A stretch of 64,000 nt of DNA from an uncultured bacterium (lineage in GTDB: Bacteria; Muiribacteriota; Ozemobacteria; Ozemobacterales; Ozemobacteraceae), in contig ONIU01000001.1 in NCBI GenBank assembly GCA_900317935.1, positions 29,477-93,476 on the forward strand, given 5' to 3'. Position 1 is the stretch's first letter. Each line of letters starts with the position of its first letter. The translations under genes and the position numbers were made by a program. Under the pieces are notes generated by a model, which ran no database searches, was not told the DNA's origin, and saw only the letters and a program-made list of their open reading frames with translations. Below, piece after piece: positions 56,483 to 64,000 of the stretch.

Positions 56483-57442
56483 ATGAAAAATAGTTGTCGA
56501 ATTTTGTCGTTGCTTATTTTGTTTGTTCTTTTTACTAGTTCTCTTTATGCTCAAAGAGGTGGGGCTTATATAGGTAAGATTGATGTAAGAACAGTCTTTT
56601 TGCTTCATCCATCTATGATTAGCTATAGCCCAGAAAAACAGGCTTTTAGAGTTACTCGTGATGCTGTGGCTCAACAGAAGGCTAAACAAGAAGCTGGTTC
56701 AAATCAAGAAGAAGTTCGTCGTCTTAATGCTTTAATGAAGAGTATTAATGCAAAAATAACTGAGGAAGAAAAAAAGTATCAGAAAAAAGTTTCAGCACTT
56801 TACGATAAATACATGGAGAATATTTCTAAATTGGCTACTGGGGAAGCTGGTATGAACCGTGTAACCTATAAGATGGAAAGTGGCAACGCAGAAGTTTCTC
56901 ATAATGCAAAACTAACTGCTCTTTACGCACAATACAGTGATGCTGAAGAAAAATTTCTCAAACTTACTCAATTTGGTTTTTCTGAAGGCTATACTACACC
57001 TGATGAAACAGAAAAAAGATTTATTGCCATTTTAAATGAAATAAAAACCTATGCTCAGCGTGCAGCAGACCAGAAAGGTGTATCAATAGTTTTGAACACA
57101 AGTTATAAACGTGCTATGGTAGCAGATTCCAATAATTCTAGTTCTGGTTATGTTCCTGATGAAATGGCTTTGGGGGCTATTTTTAATACTAATTTCCCAC
57201 CAGAATTGTCAAGAGATGAAGCAGCTGTTGCTGGTTACTATACTAATGTTACTACTCTTACTCAAAATTGGCTTAAGAATTGTGACCCAATAGTTGGGAG
57301 ATTTAAGAATTCTATGCTTGAAAATGATGTTTTTATTGGTGGAGTTGATTTAACCGCTGATGTTCTCTCTGCTTTGTTTAAAGCTTATAAACTAGACCCT
57401 AATATTTCTAACGCTGTTATCAAAGCAGCTGTAACTTATTAA
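56483..57442 (+). CDS. OmpH/Skp-like periplasmic protein, paralogue 3
   Basis: 319 residues with a signal peptide (MKNSCRILSLLILFVLFTSSLYA). The mature start GAYIGKIDVRTVFLLHPSM matches the first strand and helix of OmpH proteins (I-x-x-I-D-x-x-x-V-F) and the HP-x-M motif of the two paralogues upstream. A charged coiled coil follows (about 70-170), then EIKTYAQRAADQKGVSIVLNTS. The last 110 residues are specific to this family. It is the last gene of the operon. Likely a periplasmic chaperone or scaffold for the large secreted proteins or the pseudopilus. Confidence 0.68.
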   Translation: MKNSCRILSLLILFVLFTSSLYAQRGGAYIGKIDVRTVFLLHPSMISYSPEKQAFRVTRDAVAQQKAKQEAGSNQEEVRRLNALMKSINAKITEEEKKYQKKVSALYDKYMENISKLATGEAGMNRVTYKMESGNAEVSHNAKLTALYAQYSDAEEKFLKLTQFGFSEGYTTPDETEKRFIAILNEIKTYAQRAADQKGVSIVLNTSYKRAMVADSNNSSSGYVPDEMALGAIFNTNFPPELSRDEAAVAGYYTNVTTLTQNWLKNCDPIVGRFKNSMLENDVFIGGVDLTADVLSALFKAYKLDPNISNAVIKAAVTY

Positions 57443-57486
57443 TGTAAAAATATTTTTACTTATTGTAAAAATATTTTTGCAAGCCT

Positions 57487-57607
57487 CCTAAAGCCTCCAC
57501 TCGAGGGGAGGTGGCTTGTGAAGCAAGTCGGAGGGGTGACGTAATACTAGCAAATTTTCTTTTTGGCAATAGTATAGTAATAGTTCCTTTTGTAAAGGGG
57601 GATTTTT
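57487..57607. repeat. Palindromic repeat (family B) and half-palindrome in spacer before the 1681-residue gene
   Basis: 57487-57541 is a 55-base element with CCTCCACTCGAGGGGAGG and GGCTTG...CAAGTC stems. It matches the reverse complement of 20617-20671 at most positions. 57586-57607 (CCTTTTGTAAAGGGGGAT) matches half of the element inside the helicase gene. The spacer 57443-57711 has no other content besides the promoter-proximal repeats listed separately. Confidence 0.6.
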
Positions 57608-57632
57608 AATAAATATATAATCTGCAAAAACG

Positions 57633-57708
57633 GTACAAAATATGCTTATCATAACTAGATATAATTATTTTGTACTTAGTAAAAAATACATAGTTAACAG
57701 GAGTTAAC
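57633..57708 (+). promoter_or_regulatory. Inverted repeat and looped ribosome site upstream of the 1681-residue gene
   Basis: GTACAAAATA (57633-57642) and TATTTTGTAC (57666-57675) are exact inverted repeats 23 bases apart, flanking a TATAAT-like sequence (about 57659-57664), which is the position expected of an operator over a promoter. Further down, GTTAAC-AGGA-GTTAAC (57693-57708) places the ribosome-binding AGGA in the loop of a 6-base-pair hairpin just before the ATG at 57712. Confidence 0.45.
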
Positions 57709-57711
57709 CAT

Positions 57712-60700
57712 ATGAAAAAAACGTCGAGTTTTTGTTTGGGGCTATTGGGCATTGTTGCTTTGTCCTTAGTCTGTCCACAACAAGCCAAGGCATTAGACTC
57801 CCAGTATTTAAGAAATGGTGAGTGCTATTTGCTTATTGGTGAAGGTAATGCTACATTAAGAGGGGTTTATCGATTAAATAACCCCGCAGCAAACCCTCCA
57901 AAATATTATAAGGATAACAGAGTTATTTCTGGGAATGACATTAAAGACACATTAGGCTTTAATGTTGACTTAAATAGAAAAATCTACACTTTTACAGAAA
58001 AAGTAGATGCTTCTTGGGTTAAAGATACAGATCCTCTTTATCGCCAAGTTATTGATACTGTTGCGGCAAATCACGCTGACTATGGATATCACACTTGGAT
58101 TCATTACGACCACAGACAGTGGAATAAAGGTGATATTTATAGAACTGGTCCTGCTGGAAGAGGCATAAGAAGTAATGGCGGTGGTACTTGGGGTGCCTTT
58201 AAATCCGCTGGTCCTGGTACACCTGTTACTAAACCTAATGGTTATAAGCTTCCCTCGATGACAGGTGCTGCTCAATGTGGAGAATATTCGGGTAAACAGT
58301 GGTATCAGATACCTAACTATAGTTGGTATTCCTCTTGGAGAACAGGTGGAGCTACATCTAATGGCTATACATATTTTTATTATGTTTACGGTGATCGTGT
58401 TCAAGTAAAGCATCATAACTATCATCTTTATCCTTGGACACCAAATAATCCTGAATTAGATAGTCCAACATACAGTCATCCTGCTAATATCAACAATATA
58501 GTTGCCGTAACAAAAGAAGAACAAATATCAAGAGACTGTTTAGCTGGTTGTTTAGATGGTTGTGGTGGTGCTTCTGGAAGTGGTAGTGCACAGCCTAAGC
58601 CATTGCTTAATGATATTGCTTTCCAACCTCCTTTAAAGGATCAGGGTTCTAGAACTTATTTCTATTCAAGAACTCAGGGTGGAACAGATGGTAAGGTTAC
58701 AAAAAATAATTCAGCTTATAACCCAGGTAGTGGTAATCCTTTAATAGGGGCTAGAGATAATACCGATACATATTGGCTATGTATTTCTCTAAGAAATGCT
58801 TCATCAGATTTCGTCTACTGTTTAGGCACTACTGTAATAAAAGACTGGTATAAACAGGCTTTCGGTTCTGCCCCATCTAATATGAACATTACTGCTGTTA
58901 CTGTTTCTAACCAGTGGGACCAGCAGGGTGGTATTGTTTACGCCTATGATAAAGCCAATAAAAAGATTTATAAGTTTGAACGTAAAGAAACATCAGGCAC
59001 TCCTATTTCTAAAGAAAGATTTCTTGCTTTAGACTTGAATTCTATTATGGGTGAAATAGATGCTCTTGCTAACTCAGAATTTGACGATATCAAAGCAGAC
59101 GGCTTTGGTAGCTTATATTTTGCTATGAGCCACCCTAGCAAGAATGTAGATTCATGGAACCCTGCCGCACATTTTAAACCTAGTCAGTGTGTTCATCTTC
59201 ACCCCACTACTCATGACGACCAAAAGGGTGAACAGGCTTTCTTGATGATTTTTAAACAGGATTACGGCAAGAAAGTATTTGAAAGAAACTATTTAACTGG
59301 TAGTATTAAAGAAATTGGTAGTAAAGACTATGCTAGCAGAATATATAATGTTTCTTGTAAAATCAAAGATGCAGGTTGGAATGTTATAAAGACCTATCCA
59401 TCAGGTTGCAATTTTTCTAGATTAAACGCTGAATTAGCATCTTGGACAGCAACAGTAGCAGGTATTAAGTATACTTCAGCTAAAACTTCGTGGCCATCTT
59501 CTTATTACCAGCGTGGTCGTGGTGCTTGTACTCATTATGCAGAATTTAACTATAATGACCCTGGCCAGGCAAAACTTGCTGTTATCAACGTTCCAACGCC
59601 CCCTAGAGTTATAAGTCTTGGTAATAAGAAATCTTATCTTGATATTGTTGGACCGTATAGAGATATGATTCCAATGTCTGATAAGGTAGAACGTTCCACA
59701 AACCAGGGTGATGGTTTAATTAAAAGTTCTTCACTAAATCCTGATCAGTTATATTTTTATATGGCAGAAAACTATCCGCTTGATGATGGTGCACAAGACC
59801 CGACAGCTCAACCTGACTGGGATAAAGATAGCAGACGTGGTGGTTTTATTACTTCTATCCAGGATCCAGCTCCATATAGAGCAGATACTCACCCAAATGG
59901 CGTTCAGTATCTATGGAAGACTTGGATGGTTATGGACTTATACGGAAACTGTGTTTGCAGACTTTCTCAAAGTGTTGAAGCAAAAGATGGAAATCCATAT
60001 AACTTTATATATTCACCAGTAGCTGGTAAATTTATCATGACTTGTCAGGTTAAATACAACTGGTATGATTATGATGCATTAGCTTTTGGTAGCACAGTTG
60101 ATGATCTCAACTCCGTTTTACATACTCATAAATCAGGTGATACTTCTTGTTTTGCTATTCCTGTATCTTCAAACGGAATTAATGCTCAATGGGCTTCTGA
60201 TAGACTTACTCAGATAAAAAATTCGTTTAAGTATAAGGGACCGAATACAAATGGCAAAGAAATCTTATTTATGAATAATCCAATTAATCAAGATGGTAAG
60301 TCAATCAATATTGATTATAGTCCTATTATATCAAATGCAAATGGTGGGGAGTATTTGGCGTTAGAACCCATATCAATTGGTGATATTGGTACGGGGACTC
60401 CACCACCAACTTTGATATTCCCAATTACAAGATGTGATACTATACCAGGAGTTGCTACATCTAGTTATATGAATAACGATTCATATTGGAGTGGAGTTCC
60501 TTCTGATGATAAAACCTTTGGTATAGCTGCAGGTGAAGAATATAACTGGCGTATAGATAAAAAGGCTCAGGAATATATGTTTAAGGATGTAGCAAGATTT
60601 AACAGCACAAATCCATCTGATGCTAATTATAACTATCTAGCACATCAAATGCTTACTCCTGGATCAGATTTCTATGTAAACCAAAAGGCTAATTTTAAGT

Positions 60701-62757
60701 TTTTGAATCAACAAGGTGACTTAAAGTGGGCTGATAAAAAGATTTTTGTTTCGGCTAAGCTAATTTATAAAGTTCCAAATGGTAACTCTTATAAAGAAAT
60801 ATCTTTGCCATTAAAACAAGCTCTTGATACAAGTTCTTCAATTGGTAGCGATTATGAATTTGAATACACTGTAAAAGATGAATCTACATTATGGCAGAAA
60901 AATTTGCCTGTTTATTACACTACAGCCGGTAATTTGCCGCCAACAGATCCTATGGATGCAAGAATTCAGATTACCATGAGACGACAGTATCAGTATGATA
61001 TGTGGGCATATTATAACGGTCAGCCAGCATTTGCAGTAAAAGATTTGCCTGGTTGGTTTAAGGTAACTGGTGAAGCAACTGTTCGTATTATGGATACAAC
61101 CAAGCCTAAAATTGCTTGGGATGAAACCAAACCCAATAACTTATTTGGTATAACTGGTGGATTATTGCAACAGGGTGTTGGACCTAATGGTATGATTAAT
61201 CCTGCAAATATTAACTTTACTGTAACAGACAATAACCCTTGGGAAGGTGTTGAAACCCAGACCGGTTTATCTGTTGATAATCATATTAGGAATATCAACT
61301 ATAACTATGGTTATGTTTATTGTCAGGCTTACTGTTCAAACAATGAATATTTAAGCAGCAGGTTTAAGAGTTTGGGATTAAGTTCTACAACAGGTATTAG
61401 AAACGATATTGAAAGCAAAAAGAGAAGTGGACAGAAAACATCTCATTTGAATTACAAACCTTTGTTCTCAAGACAGGCAAGAGATGTCAGACTTGGCTTT
61501 GAAACTGTTTCTAGAACCAATTCAACCAATGCTAGATTTGATGGTAAAGTTACCCTTGATAAGGCAGATAGTTTGTTTGGCTTAAATGGAACAAGATTTT
61601 CTACTGAAAGTGGTAGTAAATATGCTGTCCATTACAGAGGTGGCAAAGATCATAATGCTAAATATCAGCAGTCTCTAAGTCTAAGTTCTATGAGTTATTC
61701 TAGAACAGTTGGTGCTACAACTGTTTATGATGCAAGAATGATTTATTCTTTGCCTATTAGCAGTATTGAAATGAGTCCATCTAATGCCACTCAAAAGAAC
61801 AGGATTCCTGACGGTTATGCTAACAATACTCCTGGCTATAGAAAGGGTAATGAAATAAGACCTTACAAATTCTATGTAAGCCTTACTGACTCTTCCGGTA
61901 ACTACACTGGTGAAAGAGAACTTAATGTTGTTCTTAACGTTAAGGATGATATTCCACCTGTTGGTTTCGGTTCTATCTATAATGCTAAAGATGAAAAGAC
62001 TTCTTATTTCCCATCTCAATTAACTGGTGAAGCTTATACTGATAATACTGGTGAAATTAAAAATGCTCCGTCATATAGAACAAATGGAGAAAGCTACTTC
62101 AATGGTCTTTTCTCTGATTCTTATTTAAGAGCAAAAGAATGGGCTTCTAATGATGCAGAAGGCTTTGTTAAGGGTAGTGGTATAAAAGGTCCTTATAAAG
62201 CTATGATGGGAATAAAAGATGACAAGATTGCTCTTAAACAAAAAGAAGCAGAAGTCTTTATGGCTCAAGTTCAGAATAATTTAAGTCCACAGGCTATTGA
62301 AGACAACGTAGAATGTCAGTTCAATGTATTTGTAAGTGATAACTGCGGTAACGCAAATGCTACACTAACATTGAACTACTTTGATACAGATGGTCGCAAT
62401 GGTTCTCAGAATGAATTAACTAAGAGTATTTCAACTGTTAACGGCTGGGTTTCAGCTTCTAGTGTCGATTCAACATTAGAAATAGCTTCTAGTACAAAGG
62501 CTTGGCACACACTCTTCAGAGGTAATTCTAACCAGTTGCCAATGGCTATTCCTATAAAGATTATTTCTGAAGACGATGCTAGAGATTGGGACTACTACGT
62601 TGGTGGTAGCGATGATGGTGCTGGAAATTGGACTTGGGGCACCGTTCACTTTGGTGGCAAAGCACCCAACAAGCGCACATTCAAGACCTCATTGCCAGTA
62701 TTTGGTTCAGAACTCGACATCAGAACACTTGATAAGACAATCCAGAACCAACATTAA
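57712..62757 (+). CDS. Large secreted protein of unknown function (1681 residues)
   Basis: A signal peptide (MKKTSSFCLGLLGIVALSLV, cut near AKA) begins a 1681-residue protein rich in Tyr, Asn, Gly and Trp. The first 900 residues show no known domain: they contain a Cys-rich patch (RDCLAGCLDGCGGASG, about 270-285) and many aromatic residues, as in carbohydrate-binding or pilus-tip proteins. The second half has Ig-like D-x-T-x-P segments (RIMDTTKPKIAW, DDIPPVGFGS) and VFVSDNCGNANATL, similar to the giant protein at 39957. WHTLFRG near the end echoes WKTLFRG there. Following the pseudopilin operon, it is a candidate partner or cargo of that apparatus. Confidence 0.75.
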   Translation: MKKTSSFCLGLLGIVALSLVCPQQAKALDSQYLRNGECYLLIGEGNATLRGVYRLNNPAANPPKYYKDNRVISGNDIKDTLGFNVDLNRKIYTFTEKVDASWVKDTDPLYRQVIDTVAANHADYGYHTWIHYDHRQWNKGDIYRTGPAGRGIRSNGGGTWGAFKSAGPGTPVTKPNGYKLPSMTGAAQCGEYSGKQWYQIPNYSWYSSWRTGGATSNGYTYFYYVYGDRVQVKHHNYHLYPWTPNNPELDSPTYSHPANINNIVAVTKEEQISRDCLAGCLDGCGGASGSGSAQPKPLLNDIAFQPPLKDQGSRTYFYSRTQGGTDGKVTKNNSAYNPGSGNPLIGARDNTDTYWLCISLRNASSDFVYCLGTTVIKDWYKQAFGSAPSNMNITAVTVSNQWDQQGGIVYAYDKANKKIYKFERKETSGTPISKERFLALDLNSIMGEIDALANSEFDDIKADGFGSLYFAMSHPSKNVDSWNPAAHFKPSQCVHLHPTTHDDQKGEQAFLMIFKQDYGKKVFERNYLTGSIKEIGSKDYASRIYNVSCKIKDAGWNVIKTYPSGCNFSRLNAELASWTATVAGIKYTSAKTSWPSSYYQRGRGACTHYAEFNYNDPGQAKLAVINVPTPPRVISLGNKKSYLDIVGPYRDMIPMSDKVERSTNQGDGLIKSSSLNPDQLYFYMAENYPLDDGAQDPTAQPDWDKDSRRGGFITSIQDPAPYRADTHPNGVQYLWKTWMVMDLYGNCVCRLSQSVEAKDGNPYNFIYSPVAGKFIMTCQVKYNWYDYDALAFGSTVDDLNSVLHTHKSGDTSCFAIPVSSNGINAQWASDRLTQIKNSFKYKGPNTNGKEILFMNNPINQDGKSINIDYSPIISNANGGEYLALEPISIGDIGTGTPPPTLIFPITRCDTIPGVATSSYMNNDSYWSGVPSDDKTFGIAAGEEYNWRIDKKAQEYMFKDVARFNSTNPSDANYNYLAHQMLTPGSDFYVNQKANFKFLNQQGDLKWADKKIFVSAKLIYKVPNGNSYKEISLPLKQALDTSSSIGSDYEFEYTVKDESTLWQKNLPVYYTTAGNLPPTDPMDARIQITMRRQYQYDMWAYYNGQPAFAVKDLPGWFKVTGEATVRIMDTTKPKIAWDETKPNNLFGITGGLLQQGVGPNGMINPANINFTVTDNNPWEGVETQTGLSVDNHIRNINYNYGYVYCQAYCSNNEYLSSRFKSLGLSSTTGIRNDIESKKRSGQKTSHLNYKPLFSRQARDVRLGFETVSRTNSTNARFDGKVTLDKADSLFGLNGTRFSTESGSKYAVHYRGGKDHNAKYQQSLSLSSMSYSRTVGATTVYDARMIYSLPISSIEMSPSNATQKNRIPDGYANNTPGYRKGNEIRPYKFYVSLTDSSGNYTGERELNVVLNVKDDIPPVGFGSIYNAKDEKTSYFPSQLTGEAYTDNTGEIKNAPSYRTNGESYFNGLFSDSYLRAKEWASNDAEGFVKGSGIKGPYKAMMGIKDDKIALKQKEAEVFMAQVQNNLSPQAIEDNVECQFNVFVSDNCGNANATLTLNYFDTDGRNGSQNELTKSISTVNGWVSASSVDSTLEIASSTKAWHTLFRGNSNQLPMAIPIKIISEDDARDWDYYVGGSDDGAGNWTWGTVHFGGKAPNKRTFKTSLPVFGSELDIRTLDKTIQNQH

Positions 62758-62790
62758 GAGTTCTTGATTAACAAGTAACTGAAACAATAA

Positions 62791-62817
62791 AAACCTCAGC
62801 GAAAGCTGAGGTTTTTT
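62791..62817 (+). terminator. Rho-independent terminator after the 1681-residue gene
   Basis: AAACCTCAGC, GAAA tetraloop, GCTGAGGTTT (62791-62814), followed by a T-run. It is 33 bases after the stop codon. The following spacer to 62991 is extremely AT-rich and shows no gene. Confidence 0.92.
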
Positions 62818-62991
62818 ATTGTTAGGTAACTTATCTTAATATTTTTTATGACATCTTTTATTTTAATATCTAAACAAAAATTAATAGCTTAGATTTTTAA
62901 TATTTTTAAAAATAAAAATATATTTGGTGTTAATTCTAATCCTAATTATTCCGATAACTAACAAAATCATTATTTATTTTATAGGATAACT

Positions 62992-63267
62992 ATGAAAAGA
63001 TTTAACATGATAGATATTTATAAGCTGGTATTTTCTTTGATACTGGCTGCGGCTGTCATGTTAATTGGCTGTGGTGGAGGCGGCGGCGGAGAAGGAAGAC
63101 AGACTTTGCCGGGCGAAAACCCTACAGGACCAATTATAATTCCTGGCACAGGTACTGGAACTAGTACTAATACTGGCACAGGCACCGGGACTGGAACTGC
63201 TACTGGAACAGAAATATTAACTCCGGCTGATTTGCTTAAACGGAAGGGAATTATGGTGGTAGCATGA
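62992..63267 (+). pseudogene. N-terminal part of a frameshifted TPR lipoprotein
   Basis: 91 codons. The signal peptide ends in the lipobox LIGC (Cys27) followed by a Gly run, then a Gly/Thr linker (GTGTSTNTGTGTGTGTATGT) and EILTPADLLKR, where the frame leaves a recognisable helix and stops after eleven more codons. Read in the other frame from about 63246, the sequence continues GNYGGSMTYFDHVIND, a typical TPR helix, straight into the next ORF. A single-base change near 63244-63250 (AAGGGAA) therefore probably splits one gene of about 250 codons. The annotated protein alone is unlikely to be functional. Confidence 0.65.
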
Positions 63268-63743
63268 CTTATTTTGATCATGTTATCAATGATTCTTCTT
63301 CTACTCCAGAGCAGCGTCAGATTGCTTACAATGGCAGAGGTTGGGCTAGAGCAAAATACTATAATACAATAGAAGGTTTAGACGATTTCAAATCATCATA
63401 CCAAATGGGTGAATTGAATACCAATGCTTATAAAGAATCTATTCTTGGCTATGCACTAGCATTGATACAAGCTACAGGTGATTCCAATTTTGACAGAGCC
63501 ATACAACTTCTGGCTGATGAATTGGAATTAGCTAATCCGACATTTGTATTAGGAATTGAGCATACTTGTATCGGAGTCAGTTCTCCAGAAGCTCATGCAA
63601 TGCTTGCTTATGCCTATTATTGGAGAAATCAGCCCTTGTTAGCTAAGGCACAGATAAATCAGGCACGAAAAGATGATACCTCTACAACAGGCACTGTATA
63701 TCAAATTTATACAACCTTAGCAGCAGTAGGTTTATTTAATTAA
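63264..63743 (+). pseudogene. C-terminal TPR part of the frameshifted lipoprotein
   Basis: 159 codons from an internal ATG. The sequence is all-helical with TPR-like pairs: MTYFDHVINDSSSTPEQRQIAY, YNGRGWARAKYYNTIEGLDDF, YALALIQATGDSNFDRAIQLL, and HAMLAYAYYWRNQPLLAKAQI. There is no signal peptide or ribosome-binding site, and the frame extends upstream of the ATG as GNYGGS, which completes the first TPR helix. This supports joining it to the lipoprotein N-terminus upstream. The ATGA overlap could instead mean coupled translation of two genes, which I consider less likely. Confidence 0.65.
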
Positions 63744-63753
63744 TAAAAAAACA

Positions 63754-63813
63754 ACCCCGTGCACAAAAACGTGCACAAAAAAAAATAAAAAATTGTGCAC
63801 GGGGTATTTTTTT
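63754..63813 (+). terminator. Strong Rho-independent terminator after the TPR lipoprotein
   Basis: ACCCCGTGCACAA (63754-63766) pairs with TTGTGCACGGGGT (63793-63805) over 13 base pairs, followed by ATTTTTTTT. The loop itself contains another GTGCAC (63771-63776). Confidence 0.9.
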
Positions 63814-63844
63814 TAGAAAAATTTAATGTTATAGTATTTTAAAC

Positions 63845-63870
63845 TGTGCACTTTGTATTTAGTGTGCACA
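63845..63870. promoter_or_regulatory. Paired GTGCAC palindromes upstream of the last gene
   Basis: TGTGCAC (63845-63851) and GTGCACA (63864-63870) form an inverted pair centred about 70 bases before the start codon at 63930. With three more GTGCAC copies at 63759, 63771 and 63795 there are five in about 110 bases. They may be an operator or a transcribed hairpin; only the sequence pattern supports this. Confidence 0.4.
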
Positions 63871-63929
63871 ATTTTGTCTTGTAAAAAAAGTTGAGACCAC
63901 AAAAGGTTTCACAGGAGAAATAGATAAAT

Positions 63930-64000
63930 ATGGCAAACAAAAAGGTAACAAACAGGTCTTTCTATGGGTATTTTAGCATTTTTCTGCTAATTCTTTTTAT
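63930..64000 (+). CDS. Start of a gene running out of the window (signal-anchor N-terminus)
   Basis: The last 71 bases encode MANKKVTNRSFYGYFSIFLL and continue hydrophobic to the window edge. CAGGAG at 63912-63917 is an acceptable ribosome site 12 bases upstream. The basic start and hydrophobic stretch indicate a signal peptide or membrane anchor. Nothing more can be said about function. Confidence 0.6.
   Translation, partial: MANKKVTNRSFYGYFSIFLLILF

Noticed and set aside
63754..63870. CRISPR or origin-like array from repeated GTGCAC
   Set aside because: Repeats are only six bases, spacing is irregular and three belong to a normal terminator stem. No DnaA boxes or dnaA gene are nearby.

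Overview
The window is strongly AT-rich bacterial chromosome from a Gram-negative (diderm) organism. It carries lipoproteins with lipoboxes, OmpH/Skp-like periplasmic proteins, pseudopilins with prepilin leaders and very large secreted Ig-like proteins. The mixture of amino-acid catabolism (hutHI, an ArcB-like ornithine carbamoyltransferase), pseudaminic acid genes, a Maf-type glycosyltransferase and giant secreted proteins fits a poorly studied anaerobic or gut-type lineage. Candidatus Riflebacteria is a guess from gene style only; the sequence does not prove any phylum. No tRNA, rRNA, CRISPR array, intact insertion sequence or phage module was seen.

Region 1 (1-17.7 kb) is a surface-glycoconjugate and phosphonate island. 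After a partial GT-C-type membrane protein and a Tim44-like zinc-ribbon protein, a tightly packed ten-gene minus-strand operon runs from 17651 down to 2162. In transcription order it encodes PseF, a GT-C-like membrane protein, the 2-aminoethylphosphonate (AEP) transaminase, a PEP mutase with a fused cytidylyltransferase, a PntC/LicC-like cytidylyltransferase, phosphonopyruvate decarboxylase, a CDP-glycerol-transferase-like protein, two tandem YidC-alkaline-phosphatase fusion proteins, and a second GT-C-like membrane protein. This set can make AEP and activate it as CMP-AEP. The membrane proteins are the obvious candidates for moving or attaching the phosphonate, or a related phospho-substituent, to a surface glycan or lipid. 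The YidC-phosphotransferase fusions are the most unusual feature of the window.

Region 2 (17.7-33.1 kb) holds mixed genes: a small acidic secreted protein, DAHP synthase, a two-helix membrane protein, hutI and hutH, a Maf/MptE-like glycosyltransferase, two related secreted proteins, pseI, an ornithine carbamoyltransferase, tyrS and a lipoprotein. The intergenic spacers here are rich in small palindromic and heptamer-type repeats. Region 3 (33.2-39.7 kb) is a pair of overlapping UvrD-type helicase plus RecB-type nuclease genes resembling an AdnAB-like recombination machine. The second gene carries a palindromic element in frame.

Region 4 (39.9-63.7 kb) encodes the cell-surface apparatus. A 4013-residue secreted protein with Ig-like repeats and a FlgD-like C-terminus is transcribed divergently from a seven-gene operon of three OmpH-like proteins, three pseudopilin-like proteins and one unknown exported protein. 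A 1681-residue secreted protein follows, then a TPR lipoprotein that appears split by a frameshift, then a strong terminator with a cluster of GTGCAC sites, and the first codons of a further gene.
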